Of a DNA stretch of 6,701 nt, positions 1 to 6,701 are shown in pieces; the stretch's first letter is position 1; each line of letters begins with the position of its first letter. Under the pieces are notes generated by a model that saw nothing but the letters and a program-made list of their open reading frames with translations, was not told where the DNA came from and made no database searches. The position numbers and the translations under genes were made by a program. This DNA is from an uncultured Collinsella sp. (GTDB lineage: Bacteria > Actinomycetota > Coriobacteriia > Coriobacteriales > Coriobacteriaceae): assembly GCA_900541675.1 (NCBI GenBank), contig UQKU01000049.1:1-6701 (forward strand), in the 5' to 3' direction.

Positions 1-8
1 GATGGGCG

Positions 9-74
9 GGGATAGCCCGATTATTTTCCGGTTCGACGAACAGCCGATCGTGTCAAATTTGGTCTAACAGAGCC
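9..74 (-). mobile_element. IS terminus, left copy (body lies left of window)
   Basis: These 66 bases are the exact reverse complement of 6636-6701. The match stops precisely at the tip, read outward as GGCTCTGTTAGACCAAAT on the minus strand. The neighbouring bases differ at once (T on this side, A at the other copy), as expected at a true element boundary. The tip interrupts a glycosyltransferase gene. Bases 1-8 probably continue the element body. No transposase is visible. A GG-starting tip is compatible with several IS families (ISL3-like among them), and I cannot name the family. The target duplication cannot be checked because the other end of this copy is outside the window. Confidence 0.82.
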
Positions 75-616
75 TTAGGAAAAGGATCTATGCCCAGTGG
101 CGCCTTTGCGTAAAGGCGCCACTGGGCACCGGTGTCCAGCGCCTGATATAACATCAGACGCTGGACATCGGGCGAAGGCAGGGCCTTCGCAGGCGCCACG
201 GGGTCAAGCGACTCTACCAAAGAGCAAACATCACCATCATTGAACGGTTTACCAAACGGAACAGCGGATATCTGACACCCAGTGTCAAGGCAGGCATTGA
301 GAAGAACCTCAATAAAAACGGGAGAAATAAAGTCGTCACTATCAACGAAAGAAATCCAGTCGCCCCGCGCAATACGCAGTCCCGCATTGCGAGCATCAGA
401 GAGACCACCGTTTTCTTTATGCAAAACGATGGTACGGCTGTCTTTCGAAGCAAGGACGTCACAAAGCTCGCTGGATCCATCAGTCGAGCCGTCATCGACG
501 AGAATTATTTCGATGTTCTGATAGCTTTGACGGCAAATGCTATCAAAACACTCCTGCAGATATGACTTAACGTTATATACCGGCACAATCACCGATACCA
601 AAGTAGTGTTTGACAT
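53..616 (-). pseudogene. Family 2 glycosyltransferase, 3' end cut off by IS insertion
   Basis: This is the N-terminal part of a GT-A fold, family 2 glycosyltransferase that would transfer a sugar from a nucleotide-sugar donor to a growing polysaccharide repeat unit at the inner membrane. The nucleotide-binding start is VSVIVPVYN (residues 7-15). It is followed by VDDGSTD (40-46), ENGGLSDARN (68-77) and the metal-binding VDSDD (91-95). Family members run to about 300 residues or more. Here the native sequence ends at PFP (178-180), near where relatives carry an acidic ED-containing motif. Codons 182-187 and the stop at 53-55 come from the IS, so about 180 native residues remain and activity is unlikely. 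The ATG at 616 directly follows the TAG of the upstream gene, with AAGGA a few bases ahead inside that gene, so it is translationally coupled. GC looks lower than in thrS, as is common in polysaccharide loci. Confidence 0.85.
91..128. repeat. Perfect 17-bp inverted repeat (hairpin) inside the glycosyltransferase gene
   Basis: TGCCCAGTGGCGCCTTT (91-107) pairs without mismatch with 112-128 around the 4-base loop GCGT. It lies in frame in the GT2 coding sequence (around residues 164-176, QWRLYAKAPLG), 16 bp from the IS tip at 74. No T-run follows on either side, so it is not a typical intrinsic terminator. It could be a cruciform-prone site near the insertion or a template-switch product. The perfect pairing is directly visible; any role is unknown. 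Confidence 0.75.
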
Positions 617-1723
617 CTAATTCCTTGAGTAGAGATCCAGGTATTTACGAGTCAGCCGATTGGCCTGCAAGTCAATGTTGTAATCGGCGAATTGCCCACT
701 TGAGATAGACATTCGATCCTCATACGAGCACGGCGAGAGTGAATCGATTTCATCGGCCCACACGACAGGGCTATCAATCGACAAGAACTTACATTCCCCC
801 GTTACGTCCACCTCGCGCGTAATCGCATCGCTCAGCAGACACGGCAGGCCAGAGGCCTGTGCCTCGACGCCGACGAGGCCCAGGTCTTCGTAAAGGCTTG
901 GCAGAACGAACGCATCAAACGCCTGGTACAAACGATTGACATCGTTTCTCTGTCCCAAAAACTTAACGCGATCGGTAAGGCCGCGTTCGTCCACCAAGGC
1001 CTTTACGGAGGCCCCGGCTTCGCCGGTGCCGACAAGCAACAGGACAGCATCGTCGCGGCGTTTTGCGACCTCAGTAAAAACGTCGATCAAAAACGCATGG
1101 TTCTTCTGGGCAGTAAAACGTCCCACATGCCCAATGGCAAACTGGTTGCCGACGAGGCCCAGGTCGGCTCGCGCTTGCGCGCGAGCCTCCGCATTGAAGC
1201 GGAAGCGATCCAAATCGATTGCGTTGTACACGACCTCGAAGTGTGCAGCTTTACCGAATAACCATTCACCAGCAAATTTGCTACACGCAAAACGGTGGGT
1301 CGGGTACAGATTTGATTGCGTTTTCAGCACAGCCTTAAGAGCATTCTTGGCATACTCACCCTTACCACTCGTAGAATGACTGTGGGCGATGCGCACCGGA
1401 ACACCGGCCTTCGCAGCGGCACGAAGAGGGAAGACCGAAAGTGCATTAATGTGACTGTGCACAATCTTCCAGCCCTCTTGTTTAAAGATACGTTGAAGCT
1501 CTCGCTGGTATTCAATTACATGCTGGTAGGGCGGAACCTCAAAAACTCTGCCACCGAGGGATTCAATTTCTTCGCGCGGAACAAGCGTCGAATCGGAATC
1601 GACAAGAAAGTCGAACTGCACTTTGCTGCGATCGATATGGCGGTAGTAATTCATGACGACAGCCTCGACGCCGCCGCCAACCATCTTGCCAACAACCTGA
1701 GCTACTCTAATCGGTTCAGCCAT
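617..1723 (-). CDS. Family 4 glycosyltransferase (EpsF-like), polysaccharide biosynthesis
   Basis: This is a GT-B fold retaining glycosyltransferase of family 4, expected to add a sugar to the lipid-linked repeat unit on the cytoplasmic face of the membrane. The N-terminal domain opens with the glycine-rich loop VVGKMVGGGVE (residues 10-20), followed by VHSHINAL (88-95) and HSHSTSG (114-120). The linker is VVYNAIDLDRF (164-174). The C-terminal donor domain carries GHVGRFTAQKN (198-208), with the usual R202 and K207, and the family signature EDLGLVGVE (E279 and E287, an E-x7-E pair). At 368 residues it is a normal full length. ATG 1723 abuts the TAA of the sugar transferase gene, with a purine-rich GGTGGCGGTG stretch just ahead, and its own TAG abuts the next ATG. 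This means one transcript with tight coupling. The exact sugar and linkage cannot be read from sequence. Confidence 0.9.
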   Translation of the reverse strand: MAEPIRVAQVVGKMVGGGVEAVVMNYYRHIDRSKVQFDFLVDSDSTLVPREEIESLGGRVFEVPPYQHVIEYQRELQRIFKQEGWKIVHSHINALSVFPLRAAAKAGVPVRIAHSHSTSGKGEYAKNALKAVLKTQSNLYPTHRFACSKFAGEWLFGKAAHFEVVYNAIDLDRFRFNAEARAQARADLGLVGNQFAIGHVGRFTAQKNHAFLIDVFTEVAKRRDDAVLLLVGTGEAGASVKALVDERGLTDRVKFLGQRNDVNRLYQAFDAFVLPSLYEDLGLVGVEAQASGLPCLLSDAITREVDVTGECKFLSIDSPVVWADEIDSLSPCSYEDRMSISSGQFADYNIDLQANRLTRKYLDLYSRN

Positions 1724-2473
1724 TTAGCAAGCACCGCCACCGGTAAAGACCTCAACGACCGTGAGGAGAACAATCTTCAGGTCCGTGATGGGACCGCGTT
1801 TGGCGATGTACTCGAGATCACGTCGAACCATGCCGTCGAAGTCGGTATCGTTGCGGTCCGTGACCTGCCACCAGCCGGTGATCCCGGGCTTAACCGCCAG
1901 ACGCTGCAGGTCGAATTCTGTATACTCGGCCACCTCGTTAGGCAGCGGCGGGCGCGGGCCCACGACGGACATCTGGCCCAGGAACACGTTCACGAACTGC
2001 GGGAACTCGTCTATGGAGTGCTTGCGGATGAACCTGCCGATCTTGGTGACACGCGGGTCCTCCTTCATCTTGAACATGGCGCCGGCAATCTCGTTTTGCC
2101 CCTTGAGCTCGGTGAGGCGCTCGTCGGCGTCCTTGTACATGGAGCGGAACTTCCACATGCGGAAGGTGGTCAGGCTACCGTCGGGGCGGGTCTGTCCCAC
2201 GCGAATCTGGCTGTAGAAGGGGCTGCCCTCGCTCTCCAGGCGGATGAGTGCCGCGAGCACAAGGCCGGGAATCGCGATGACCACGAGCACAACACCGCTG
2301 AACACAATGTCGAACGCGCGCTTCACAGCACGGTAGGCCAGGCGCGAGCGATCCCAGTCCATAATGGATTGCATGGCCTTGTAGTGGCCGGCGCCCTCAC
2401 GCCGGTCCATGGCCTGAGCAATCAGTACCGCCCCCGCGGGCACATTGCTCTCTGTTACTTCTTTAGCAGCCAC
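1724..2473 (-). CDS. Initiating sugar-phosphate transferase (polyprenyl-phosphate glycosyl-1-phosphate transferase)
   Basis: This monotopic bacterial sugar transferase (WbaP/PglC-type catalytic domain) moves a sugar-1-phosphate from a nucleotide sugar to undecaprenyl phosphate, the first committed step of capsule or exopolysaccharide assembly. After a variable N-terminus of about 45 residues comes KRAFDIVFSG (51-60) and a hydrophobic re-entrant helix (about 55-78). Next are FRMWKFRSM (104-112), DPRVTKIGRFIRKHSIDEFPQ (139-159) with the catalytic Asp155-Glu156 pair, VGPRPPLP (171-178) and PGITGWWQV (196-204). At 249 residues it is the short form without the four-helix N-terminal domain of WbaP. 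The start is uncertain. GTG 2473 is the most upstream start codon in the open frame (in-frame TGA at 2522-2524), but its nearest SD-like purines (AGGGA) lie about 13 bases away. In-frame GTG or ATG codons follow at residues 11, 22, 34 and 38. It lies 84 bp after the antiterminator gene. Confidence 0.92.
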   Translation of the reverse strand: MAAKEVTESNVPAGAVLIAQAMDRREGAGHYKAMQSIMDWDRSRLAYRAVKRAFDIVFSGVVLVVIAIPGLVLAALIRLESEGSPFYSQIRVGQTRPDGSLTTFRMWKFRSMYKDADERLTELKGQNEIAGAMFKMKEDPRVTKIGRFIRKHSIDEFPQFVNVFLGQMSVVGPRPPLPNEVAEYTEFDLQRLAVKPGITGWWQVTDRNDTDFDGMVRRDLEYIAKRGPITDLKIVLLTVVEVFTGGGAC

Positions 2474-2502
2474 AATAAAACTTACGTCCCTGTCCCCAGG
2501 AA

Positions 2503-2511
2503 CCCCCCCCC
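2503..2511 (-). repeat. G9 homopolymer tract between antiterminator and sugar transferase genes
   Basis: Nine consecutive G residues on the minus strand lie about 30 bp upstream of the GTG start of the sugar transferase, inside the 84-bp gap after the LoaP-like gene. The tract is outside the called coding sequences. Runs this long are prone to slipped-strand length change, and here that could alter the spacing of the leader or the translation start region. The tract is directly visible; any phase-variation role is inference, and read error at homopolymers must be excluded. Confidence 0.6.
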
Positions 2512-2557
2512 GTCTATGAATTCAAAATGCGAACGAATTGCCGGTGCAACGTCTCCC

Positions 2558-3148
2558 TTACGTTTTGCTGGGAACGTCAAGCGGTAGCAGCTCCCTAAAT
2601 GTGGAGTCACCCTCGCCCACGTCTACCAGGCACCAGCGTTTATGACGGTCGATTTTCTTTACGCGGGCCTCTTGCCCCACCAAGGGCCCCTGCTCTATGT
2701 GCAACACGCCGTCTTCTATGCGGGCGACGCTGTTGCGCACCACGCCGTCGTCGTCCAGCACGCTGCGGTACCAGTCCTGCGCGTCGTCCGGCATGGGCAT
2801 GTACGCCCGCTCCCTACTGCCGGCGATGCGACAGCCAAAGCTCAACTGGGCCAAAGCCCTATCGAGCGCGGCGGCATCGTGCGTAGCGACGAAAAAATAT
2901 TCCTTGTACATGGGTTTGGTTTGGAGCGACCATGCGCCGTCCCGCTTAAACCAGAACTCCTTTTGCATTACAAAGGCGTCTTTCATAAGCTCGTGCGGGA
3001 TAATGCAACGGACCTTTTCGCAGGTCTCGCGCTCTTTTCCATGGGGGGTGTGGACCAGATACCAGCGAACGCGGCCGTGCTGGCTACTGGTGGTGACGCC
3101 GTTAAATGCGCCCGGCAGCTGCTCTTGGCGCCGTGCCGTCTGTTCCAT
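2558..3148 (-). CDS. loaP: LoaP-like NusG paralog, operon-specific transcription antiterminator
   Basis: A specialised NusG paralog that should bind RNA polymerase and a leader RNA element, letting transcription pass terminators in the long polysaccharide operon it heads. The NGN domain starts at RVRWYLVHTPHGKER (residues 26-40) and includes YKEYFFVATH (81-90). The C-terminal KOW domain carries GPLVGQEARVKKIDRHKR (154-171), and the KIDRHKR stretch is the pattern I associate with LoaP rather than housekeeping NusG. The length of 196 residues fits. I chose ATG 3148 because AGAAGGGGG sits a few bases upstream; the open frame continues to GTG 3181 without a comparable site. It is first in the operon and followed by sugar-transfer genes, as is usual for LoaP. 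LoaP proteins are reported from Firmicutes and Actinobacteria. The gene symbol is assigned by resemblance and context. Confidence 0.83.
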   Translation of the reverse strand: MEQTARRQEQLPGAFNGVTTSSQHGRVRWYLVHTPHGKERETCEKVRCIIPHELMKDAFVMQKEFWFKRDGAWSLQTKPMYKEYFFVATHDAAALDRALAQLSFGCRIAGSRERAYMPMPDDAQDWYRSVLDDDGVVRNSVARIEDGVLHIEQGPLVGQEARVKKIDRHKRWCLVDVGEGDSTFRELLPLDVPSKT

Positions 3149-3169
3149 GTTCTCGCCCCCTTCTCTTGC

Positions 3170-3186
3170 TTTGCGATGCACGCAAA
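3170..3186 (-). promoter_or_regulatory. Leader hairpin just upstream of loaP, candidate LoaP RNA element
   Basis: TTTGCG and CGCAAA form a 6-bp stem around a 5-base loop in the leader, ending 21 bases before the ATG and a few bases ahead of the ribosome-binding purines. LoaP proteins are known to recognise leader RNA hairpins in their target operons, so this is a candidate recognition element. It could equally be a translational control hairpin or chance. No consensus match is claimed. Confidence 0.3.
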
Positions 3187-3322
3187 TGCAGGGGCGTTTA
3201 GAACAGGCTTCTCGCTCGCAGCTAGGCGCAGTCGCAAAAGTACAGGTTTTTGTAGAGGGCTATGGAGATGTATCTACCGACAGGACATTTTGCGTAATCT
3301 GGGCAATCGTTGATTAATTGCT

Positions 3323-3351
3323 CGTATAATTGCCTATGTCGAAAGATACAA
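3323..3351 (-). promoter_or_regulatory. Possible operon promoter on the minus strand in the present orientation
   Basis: TTGTAT (3346-3351) and TATACG (3323-3328) are separated by 17 bp and point toward loaP. The -35 hexamer is identical to the one proposed for thrS. It straddles the right inverted-repeat boundary, so flipping the 92-bp segment would destroy this pairing. A second option in the same stretch is TCGACA (3337-3342) with ATTAAT (3313-3318) at 18 bp. Both are weak matches. Confidence 0.35.
3325..3330 (+). promoter_or_regulatory. Consensus -10 box on the plus strand, pointing away from the operon
   Basis: A perfect TATAAT lies inside the putative invertible segment and faces the terminator hairpin at 3381-3399. 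There is no good -35; the -35 position is occupied by GGCAAT (3302-3307), which pairs as an inverted repeat with ATTGCC at 3329-3334. If the segment inverts, this -10 would face loaP. It may be only an AT-rich coincidence. Confidence 0.3.
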
Positions 3352-3373
3352 AAACCTGTACCTTTTTGTGCAA

Positions 3374-3404
3374 CAAAAAAAGCCGCTCAACCAGCGGCTT
3401 TTCT
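3374..3404. terminator. Bidirectional intrinsic terminator between thrS and the polysaccharide operon
   Basis: A 7-bp stem AGCCGCT/AGCGGCT (3381-3387 and 3393-3399) has a 5-base loop. On the minus strand it is followed by seven T residues, and on the plus strand by TTTTCTTATTT. It can back up thrS termination, and also stop any rightward transcript starting in the segment to its left. Confidence 0.82.
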
Positions 3405-3414
3405 TATTTGGGCA

Positions 3415-3452
3415 TGAAAAAAGGCGACCGCCCTTTGTGGACGGTCGCCTTT
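3415..3452 (-). terminator. Intrinsic terminator of thrS
   Basis: A strong stem with outer 9 bp AGGCGACCG/CGGTCGCCT (3442-3450 with 3422-3430) extends inward by a wobble and two GC pairs, around a 5-base loop. It is followed on the minus strand by a run of T residues (3416-3420 plus flanking). It begins 23 bp after the thrS stop codon, the expected place. Confidence 0.9.
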
Positions 3453-3474
3453 GTTAATTGTTGTGAAGCTTGCC

Positions 3475-5238
<1,764 letters not shown>

Positions 5239-5264
5239 GGGTATGTTTTCTCCTCTCGGATGCC

Positions 5265-5309
5265 TGATGCAAGTGCGTGCGATGCGCTCGGCGTTTTTGA
5301 CTTGCATCA
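5265..5309. promoter_or_regulatory. 10-bp inverted repeat over the thrS transcription start region
   Basis: TGATGCAAGT (5265-5274) and ACTTGCATCA (5300-5309) are exact reverse complements 25 bp apart. One arm overlaps the end of the proposed -10 box and the start site; the other lies in the leader. This placement suits a repressor operator. An RNA hairpin would need a start further upstream. Confidence 0.45.
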
Positions 5310-5336
5310 TTATAGGCAGGTTGCCTTGGTATACAA
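5309..5336 (-). promoter_or_regulatory. thrS promoter
   Basis: A perfect TATAAT -10 (5309-5314) with TTGTAT (5331-5336) at 16 bp spacing faces thrS, about 70 bp upstream of its ATG. No T-box features are seen in the short leader, in particular no TGGNACCGCG sequence. Confidence 0.65.
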
Positions 5337-5462
5337 GCGCCCGCCGCACCTTAATGGCACGGCAGGCGATTTTCTACGCATGCTTCATCGTGTGGGGCGG
5401 GGCGCGCGTGCTTGCGGCGCGTGCGGCGCCCGCGGCTTACGGCCGGCCCGGCGATGGATGCG

Positions 5463-5894
5463 TTACTGGATGCGAGTTCGGCAGTAGGGGCAGACCTTCC
5501 AGTGCGCGTCGAGCGGGCGATGGCAGCTGGGGCACACGTTGCGAACCTGGGTGTCGCACACGGGGCAGACCACAAAGTCCTTCTCGATGGGGGCGCCGCA
5601 CTGCGGGCAGGTGCCGTACTGGGCAAGCTGGCGCTCGCGCAGGGCCATGTCCAGCTCCTGCTCCTCACGGTCGGCCGCGTAGGAGTGCGGGCGCAGGACC
5701 AGGTAGGCGATGAGGCCTACAAACGGGATGAGGGCAATGATGCCCCATGCCACGTAGGCGCTGGCGCCGCGGCGGCGAGCGTCGATGAACACATAGACGA
5801 CCGACAGCACGTACAGGGCGATGATAAAGCCAACAAAGGCATAGATGACGCCCATAAGCTGCGGCGACATGAGCTCGTTGATGTATTTGGACAT
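5463..5894 (-). CDS. Two-helix membrane protein with C-terminal double zinc ribbon
   Basis: This protein of 143 residues is of unknown function. Two hydrophobic segments (about 13-37 and 47-67) form a membrane hairpin; the second, WGIIALIPFVGLIAYLVL, resembles the short N-terminal membrane module found in many small envelope proteins. A charged, probably helical linker (75-92) leads to two zinc knuckle pairs, CPQC (96-99) with CPVC (110-113), and CPSC (121-124) with CPYC (135-138). Together these make a double zinc ribbon that should sit in the cytoplasm and may bind a protein or nucleic acid partner. Start ATG 5894 has AAAGGT about 9 bases upstream. It reads in the same direction as thrS, 224 bp ahead of it. 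No clear intrinsic terminator with a T-run follows, so some read-through into thrS is possible. There is no operon link to the polysaccharide genes. Confidence 0.8.
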   Translation of the reverse strand: MSKYINELMSPQLMGVIYAFVGFIIALYVLSVVYVFIDARRRGASAYVAWGIIALIPFVGLIAYLVLRPHSYAADREEQELDMALRERQLAQYGTCPQCGAPIEKDFVVCPVCDTQVRNVCPSCHRPLDAHWKVCPYCRTRIQ

Positions 5895-5993
5895 TGAGGT
5901 GTACCTTTCGGAATATTTACAGTCCGGTCAAGTTTACCACGGGGTTTGTTTATATGGGACCACGGCTGGGTACGGGGCTGGCGCGGACACAAA
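5895..5993. other. Upstream region of the zinc-ribbon gene
   Basis: No gene is seen here. The stretch carries the ribosome-binding site at the left end and AT-rich promoter-like patches on the minus strand (TAAATA near 5915-5920, TATAAA near 5948-5953), but no convincing -35/-10 pair that I would call. Confidence 0.4.
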
Positions 5994-6212
5994 CATCTCA
6001 ATCTGTAACAGTTAGTCGGTAAATACGGGCCTAGATGTTACAGATCGAGACACAGGAGTCCCTCCCCGACTTCGATCTAGATCTGTAACATCTTGGACCC
6101 CAAAGCCCCTCTTACTGTTACAGATCGAGACAAAGAAAACCGTTCAAACCGAATGTCTCAATCTGTAACAGTTACTCGGCAAAAACAGTCCAAGATGTTA
6201 CAGAACGAGACA
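5994..6212. repeat. Array of three 59-bp imperfect palindromes at exact 80-bp period
   Basis: Six copies of the core ATCTGTAACA alternate in orientation at 6001, 6036, 6081, 6116, 6161 and 6196 (the last has one change). Forward copies are exactly 80 bp apart and so are reverse copies. Each unit (5994-6052, 6074-6132, 6154-6212) has arms resembling TGTCTCRATCTGTAACA around a 25-base centre, and units are separated by 21 bp of unrelated sequence. The centres of units 1 and 3 agree at 19 of 25 positions. The centre of unit 2 matches unit 3 better when reverse-complemented (13 of 25 against 6), sharing the end GTCCAAGA. This looks like a BIME-type interspersed repeat or a multi-site regulatory array; the family is not recognised. 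No T-run follows the stems. Confidence 0.85.
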
Positions 6213-6380
6213 AAACTCTGACACCAGGGGCGGCAGACGAGGTTATCGACGTTACTAAGTCTCCCCTCGCCTGCCGTTGGCGGGTGTTGCCGGGCTGTTC
6301 GCCGCATTGCCGCCGCACTGGGGGCGCGCAGACCGTAGGATGGTTTTATTGACAGCCTGTCAACTTGTCTGGGAGGCACC
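6213..6380. other. GC-rich upstream region of the FAD oxidoreductase gene
   Basis: There is no supported gene; a minus-strand reading frame across it has no family features and covers the repeat array. A possible -10 (TAGGAT, 6336-6341) points toward the oxidoreductase but lacks a clear -35. Confidence 0.4.
6349..6363. promoter_or_regulatory. Short palindrome upstream of the FAD oxidoreductase, possible operator
   Basis: TTGACA-GCC-TGTCAA is a perfect 6-bp inverted repeat with a 3-base centre, ending 17 bp before the GTG start and just before the GGGAGG ribosome-binding site. Its position over the probable leader or start site suits a repressor operator. It also contains a TTGACA -35-like hexamer, but no -10 follows at the right distance. 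Confidence 0.4.
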
Positions 6381-6689
6381 GTGGCAGAAACGTTTGATAT
6401 CGCAATTGTGGGCGCGGGTATTACCGGGTGCGCCATCGCGCGGCAGCTCGCGCGTTATGACCTATCCATTTGCGTGGTCGAGGCAGCAAACGATATCGCA
6501 CTGGGCGCATCGAAGGCCAACGGCGGTCTGGTGCACGCCGGCTACGATCCGGCCCCGGGCACCGTAAAGGCGCAGGTCAACGCCCGCGGCTGCGAGCTGT
6601 ATAGCACGTGGGCCCAGGAGCTCGGCTTTTTGTTTGGCTCTGTTAGACCAAATTTGACACGATCGGCTGTTCGTCGAACCGGAAAATAA
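6381..6689 (+). pseudogene. FAD-dependent oxidoreductase (glycerol-3-phosphate dehydrogenase-like), cut off by IS insertion
   Basis: This is the N-terminal FAD-binding part of a DAO-family oxidoreductase. The dinucleotide-binding fold reads FDIAIVGAGITGCAIARQL (residues 5-23, G11, G13, G16) with the ribose-binding acidic residue E34. SKANGGLVHAGYDPAPGT (44-61) is the pattern of the glycerol-3-phosphate dehydrogenase (GlpA-like) group that oxidises glycerol-3-phosphate to dihydroxyacetone phosphate at the membrane; a related 2-hydroxy-acid oxidase is possible. Relatives exceed 350 residues. Native coding ends after ELGFLF (residue 85, base 6635); the remaining codons to the TAA at 6687-6689 are IS sequence. 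The start is GTG 6381 with GGGAGG 4 bases upstream, which is close but usable. If the insertion is real, the product is inactive. Confidence 0.82.
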
Positions 6690-6701
6690 TCGGGCTATCC
6701 C
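6636..6701 (+). mobile_element. IS terminus, right copy (body lies right of window)
   Basis: The element begins at GGCTCTGTTAGACCAAAT directly after codon 85 of the FAD oxidoreductase and continues to the window edge. It is the exact inverse of 9-74. Since 66 identical bases far exceed usual terminal inverted repeats, the same end of the element probably faces inward at both edges, so the two copies are inverted relative to each other. Confidence 0.82.

Larger units (their letters stand above)
3240..3361. repeat. 92-bp segment between perfect 15-bp inverted repeats (candidate invertible promoter)
   Basis: GTACAGGTTTTTGTA at 3240-3254 and its exact reverse complement at 3347-3361 enclose 92 bp (3255-3346). 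The segment lies between the thrS terminators and the loaP leader, where the operon promoter must be. It contains a consensus TATAAT on the plus strand and weaker promoter-like elements on the minus strand. This matches the arrangement of recombinase-inverted capsule promoters in gut bacteria. No recombinase gene is in the window, so inversion is inferred from architecture only. A pair of regulator sites or a long-range RNA stem are alternatives. Confidence 0.6.

Noticed and set aside
1316..2587. 423-codon open frame on the plus strand
   Set aside because: It is antisense to two recognised polysaccharide genes with conserved catalytic motifs, and its translation is low-complexity and featureless.
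3149..3181. LoaP-like protein starting at GTG 3181
   Set aside because: There is no ribosome-binding site, and the leader hairpin would be coding; ATG 3148 has a strong purine-rich site.
5239..5349. N-terminal extension of ThrS to the ATG at 5349
   Set aside because: The added 37 residues cross a consensus promoter and an inverted repeat and do not resemble a TGS domain; ATG 5238 has the ribosome-binding site.
5350..5462. GC-rich inverted repeats after the zinc-ribbon gene as its terminator
   Set aside because: Several GC-rich stems are possible but none is followed by a T-run, so an intrinsic terminator is not supported.
5994..6212. CRISPR array or integron attC sites
   Set aside because: Repeats are long imperfect palindromes of 59 bp in alternating orientation and only partly identical, and separators are 21 bp. 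No cas genes are present, and attC core sites and an integrase are missing.
6158..6436. 92-codon minus-strand open frame
   Set aside because: It runs through the repeat array and over the start of the oxidoreductase, with no recognisable domain or ribosome-binding site.

Overview
The window looks like a chromosomal segment of a gut actinobacterium of the class Coriobacteriia, most likely Collinsella or a close relative. This is inferred from the moderately high GC, the LoaP-type NusG paralog heading a polysaccharide operon, and the style of the threonyl-tRNA synthetase and zinc-ribbon proteins. No rRNA or other taxonomic marker is present to confirm it.

Layout, left to right. Positions 9-74 are the end of an insertion sequence (IS) whose body lies outside the window. 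It truncates a family 2 glycosyltransferase (75-616, minus). Upstream of that on the minus strand come a family 4 glycosyltransferase (617-1723), an initiating sugar-phosphate transferase (1724-2473) and a LoaP-like antiterminator (2558-3148). These four genes read leftward as the start of an exopolysaccharide or capsule operon: antiterminator, then the enzyme loading the first sugar on the lipid carrier, then enzymes extending it. Both glycosyltransferase junctions have no intergenic base. The operon's control region (3149-3373) contains a 92-bp AT-rich segment between perfect 15-bp inverted repeats, arranged like an invertible promoter. Two strong terminators (3374-3452) separate it from thrS (3475-5238, minus). 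Further right are a two-helix membrane protein with a double zinc ribbon (5463-5894, minus) and a 486-bp gene-free region. Last comes the first 85 codons of a glycerol-3-phosphate-dehydrogenase-like FAD enzyme (6381-6635, plus), cut by a second copy of the same IS end (6636-6701).

The gene-free region (5895-6380) holds three 59-bp imperfect palindromes at an exact 80-bp period, the middle one inverted relative to the other two. Its nature is not clear from sequence alone.

The two IS ends are identical over 66 bp and face each other in opposite orientation, so both edges of the window lie in one repeated element. The window may be a contig that stopped at this repeat. The two truncated genes could be real insertion mutants, or reflect strain mixture at an assembly break.
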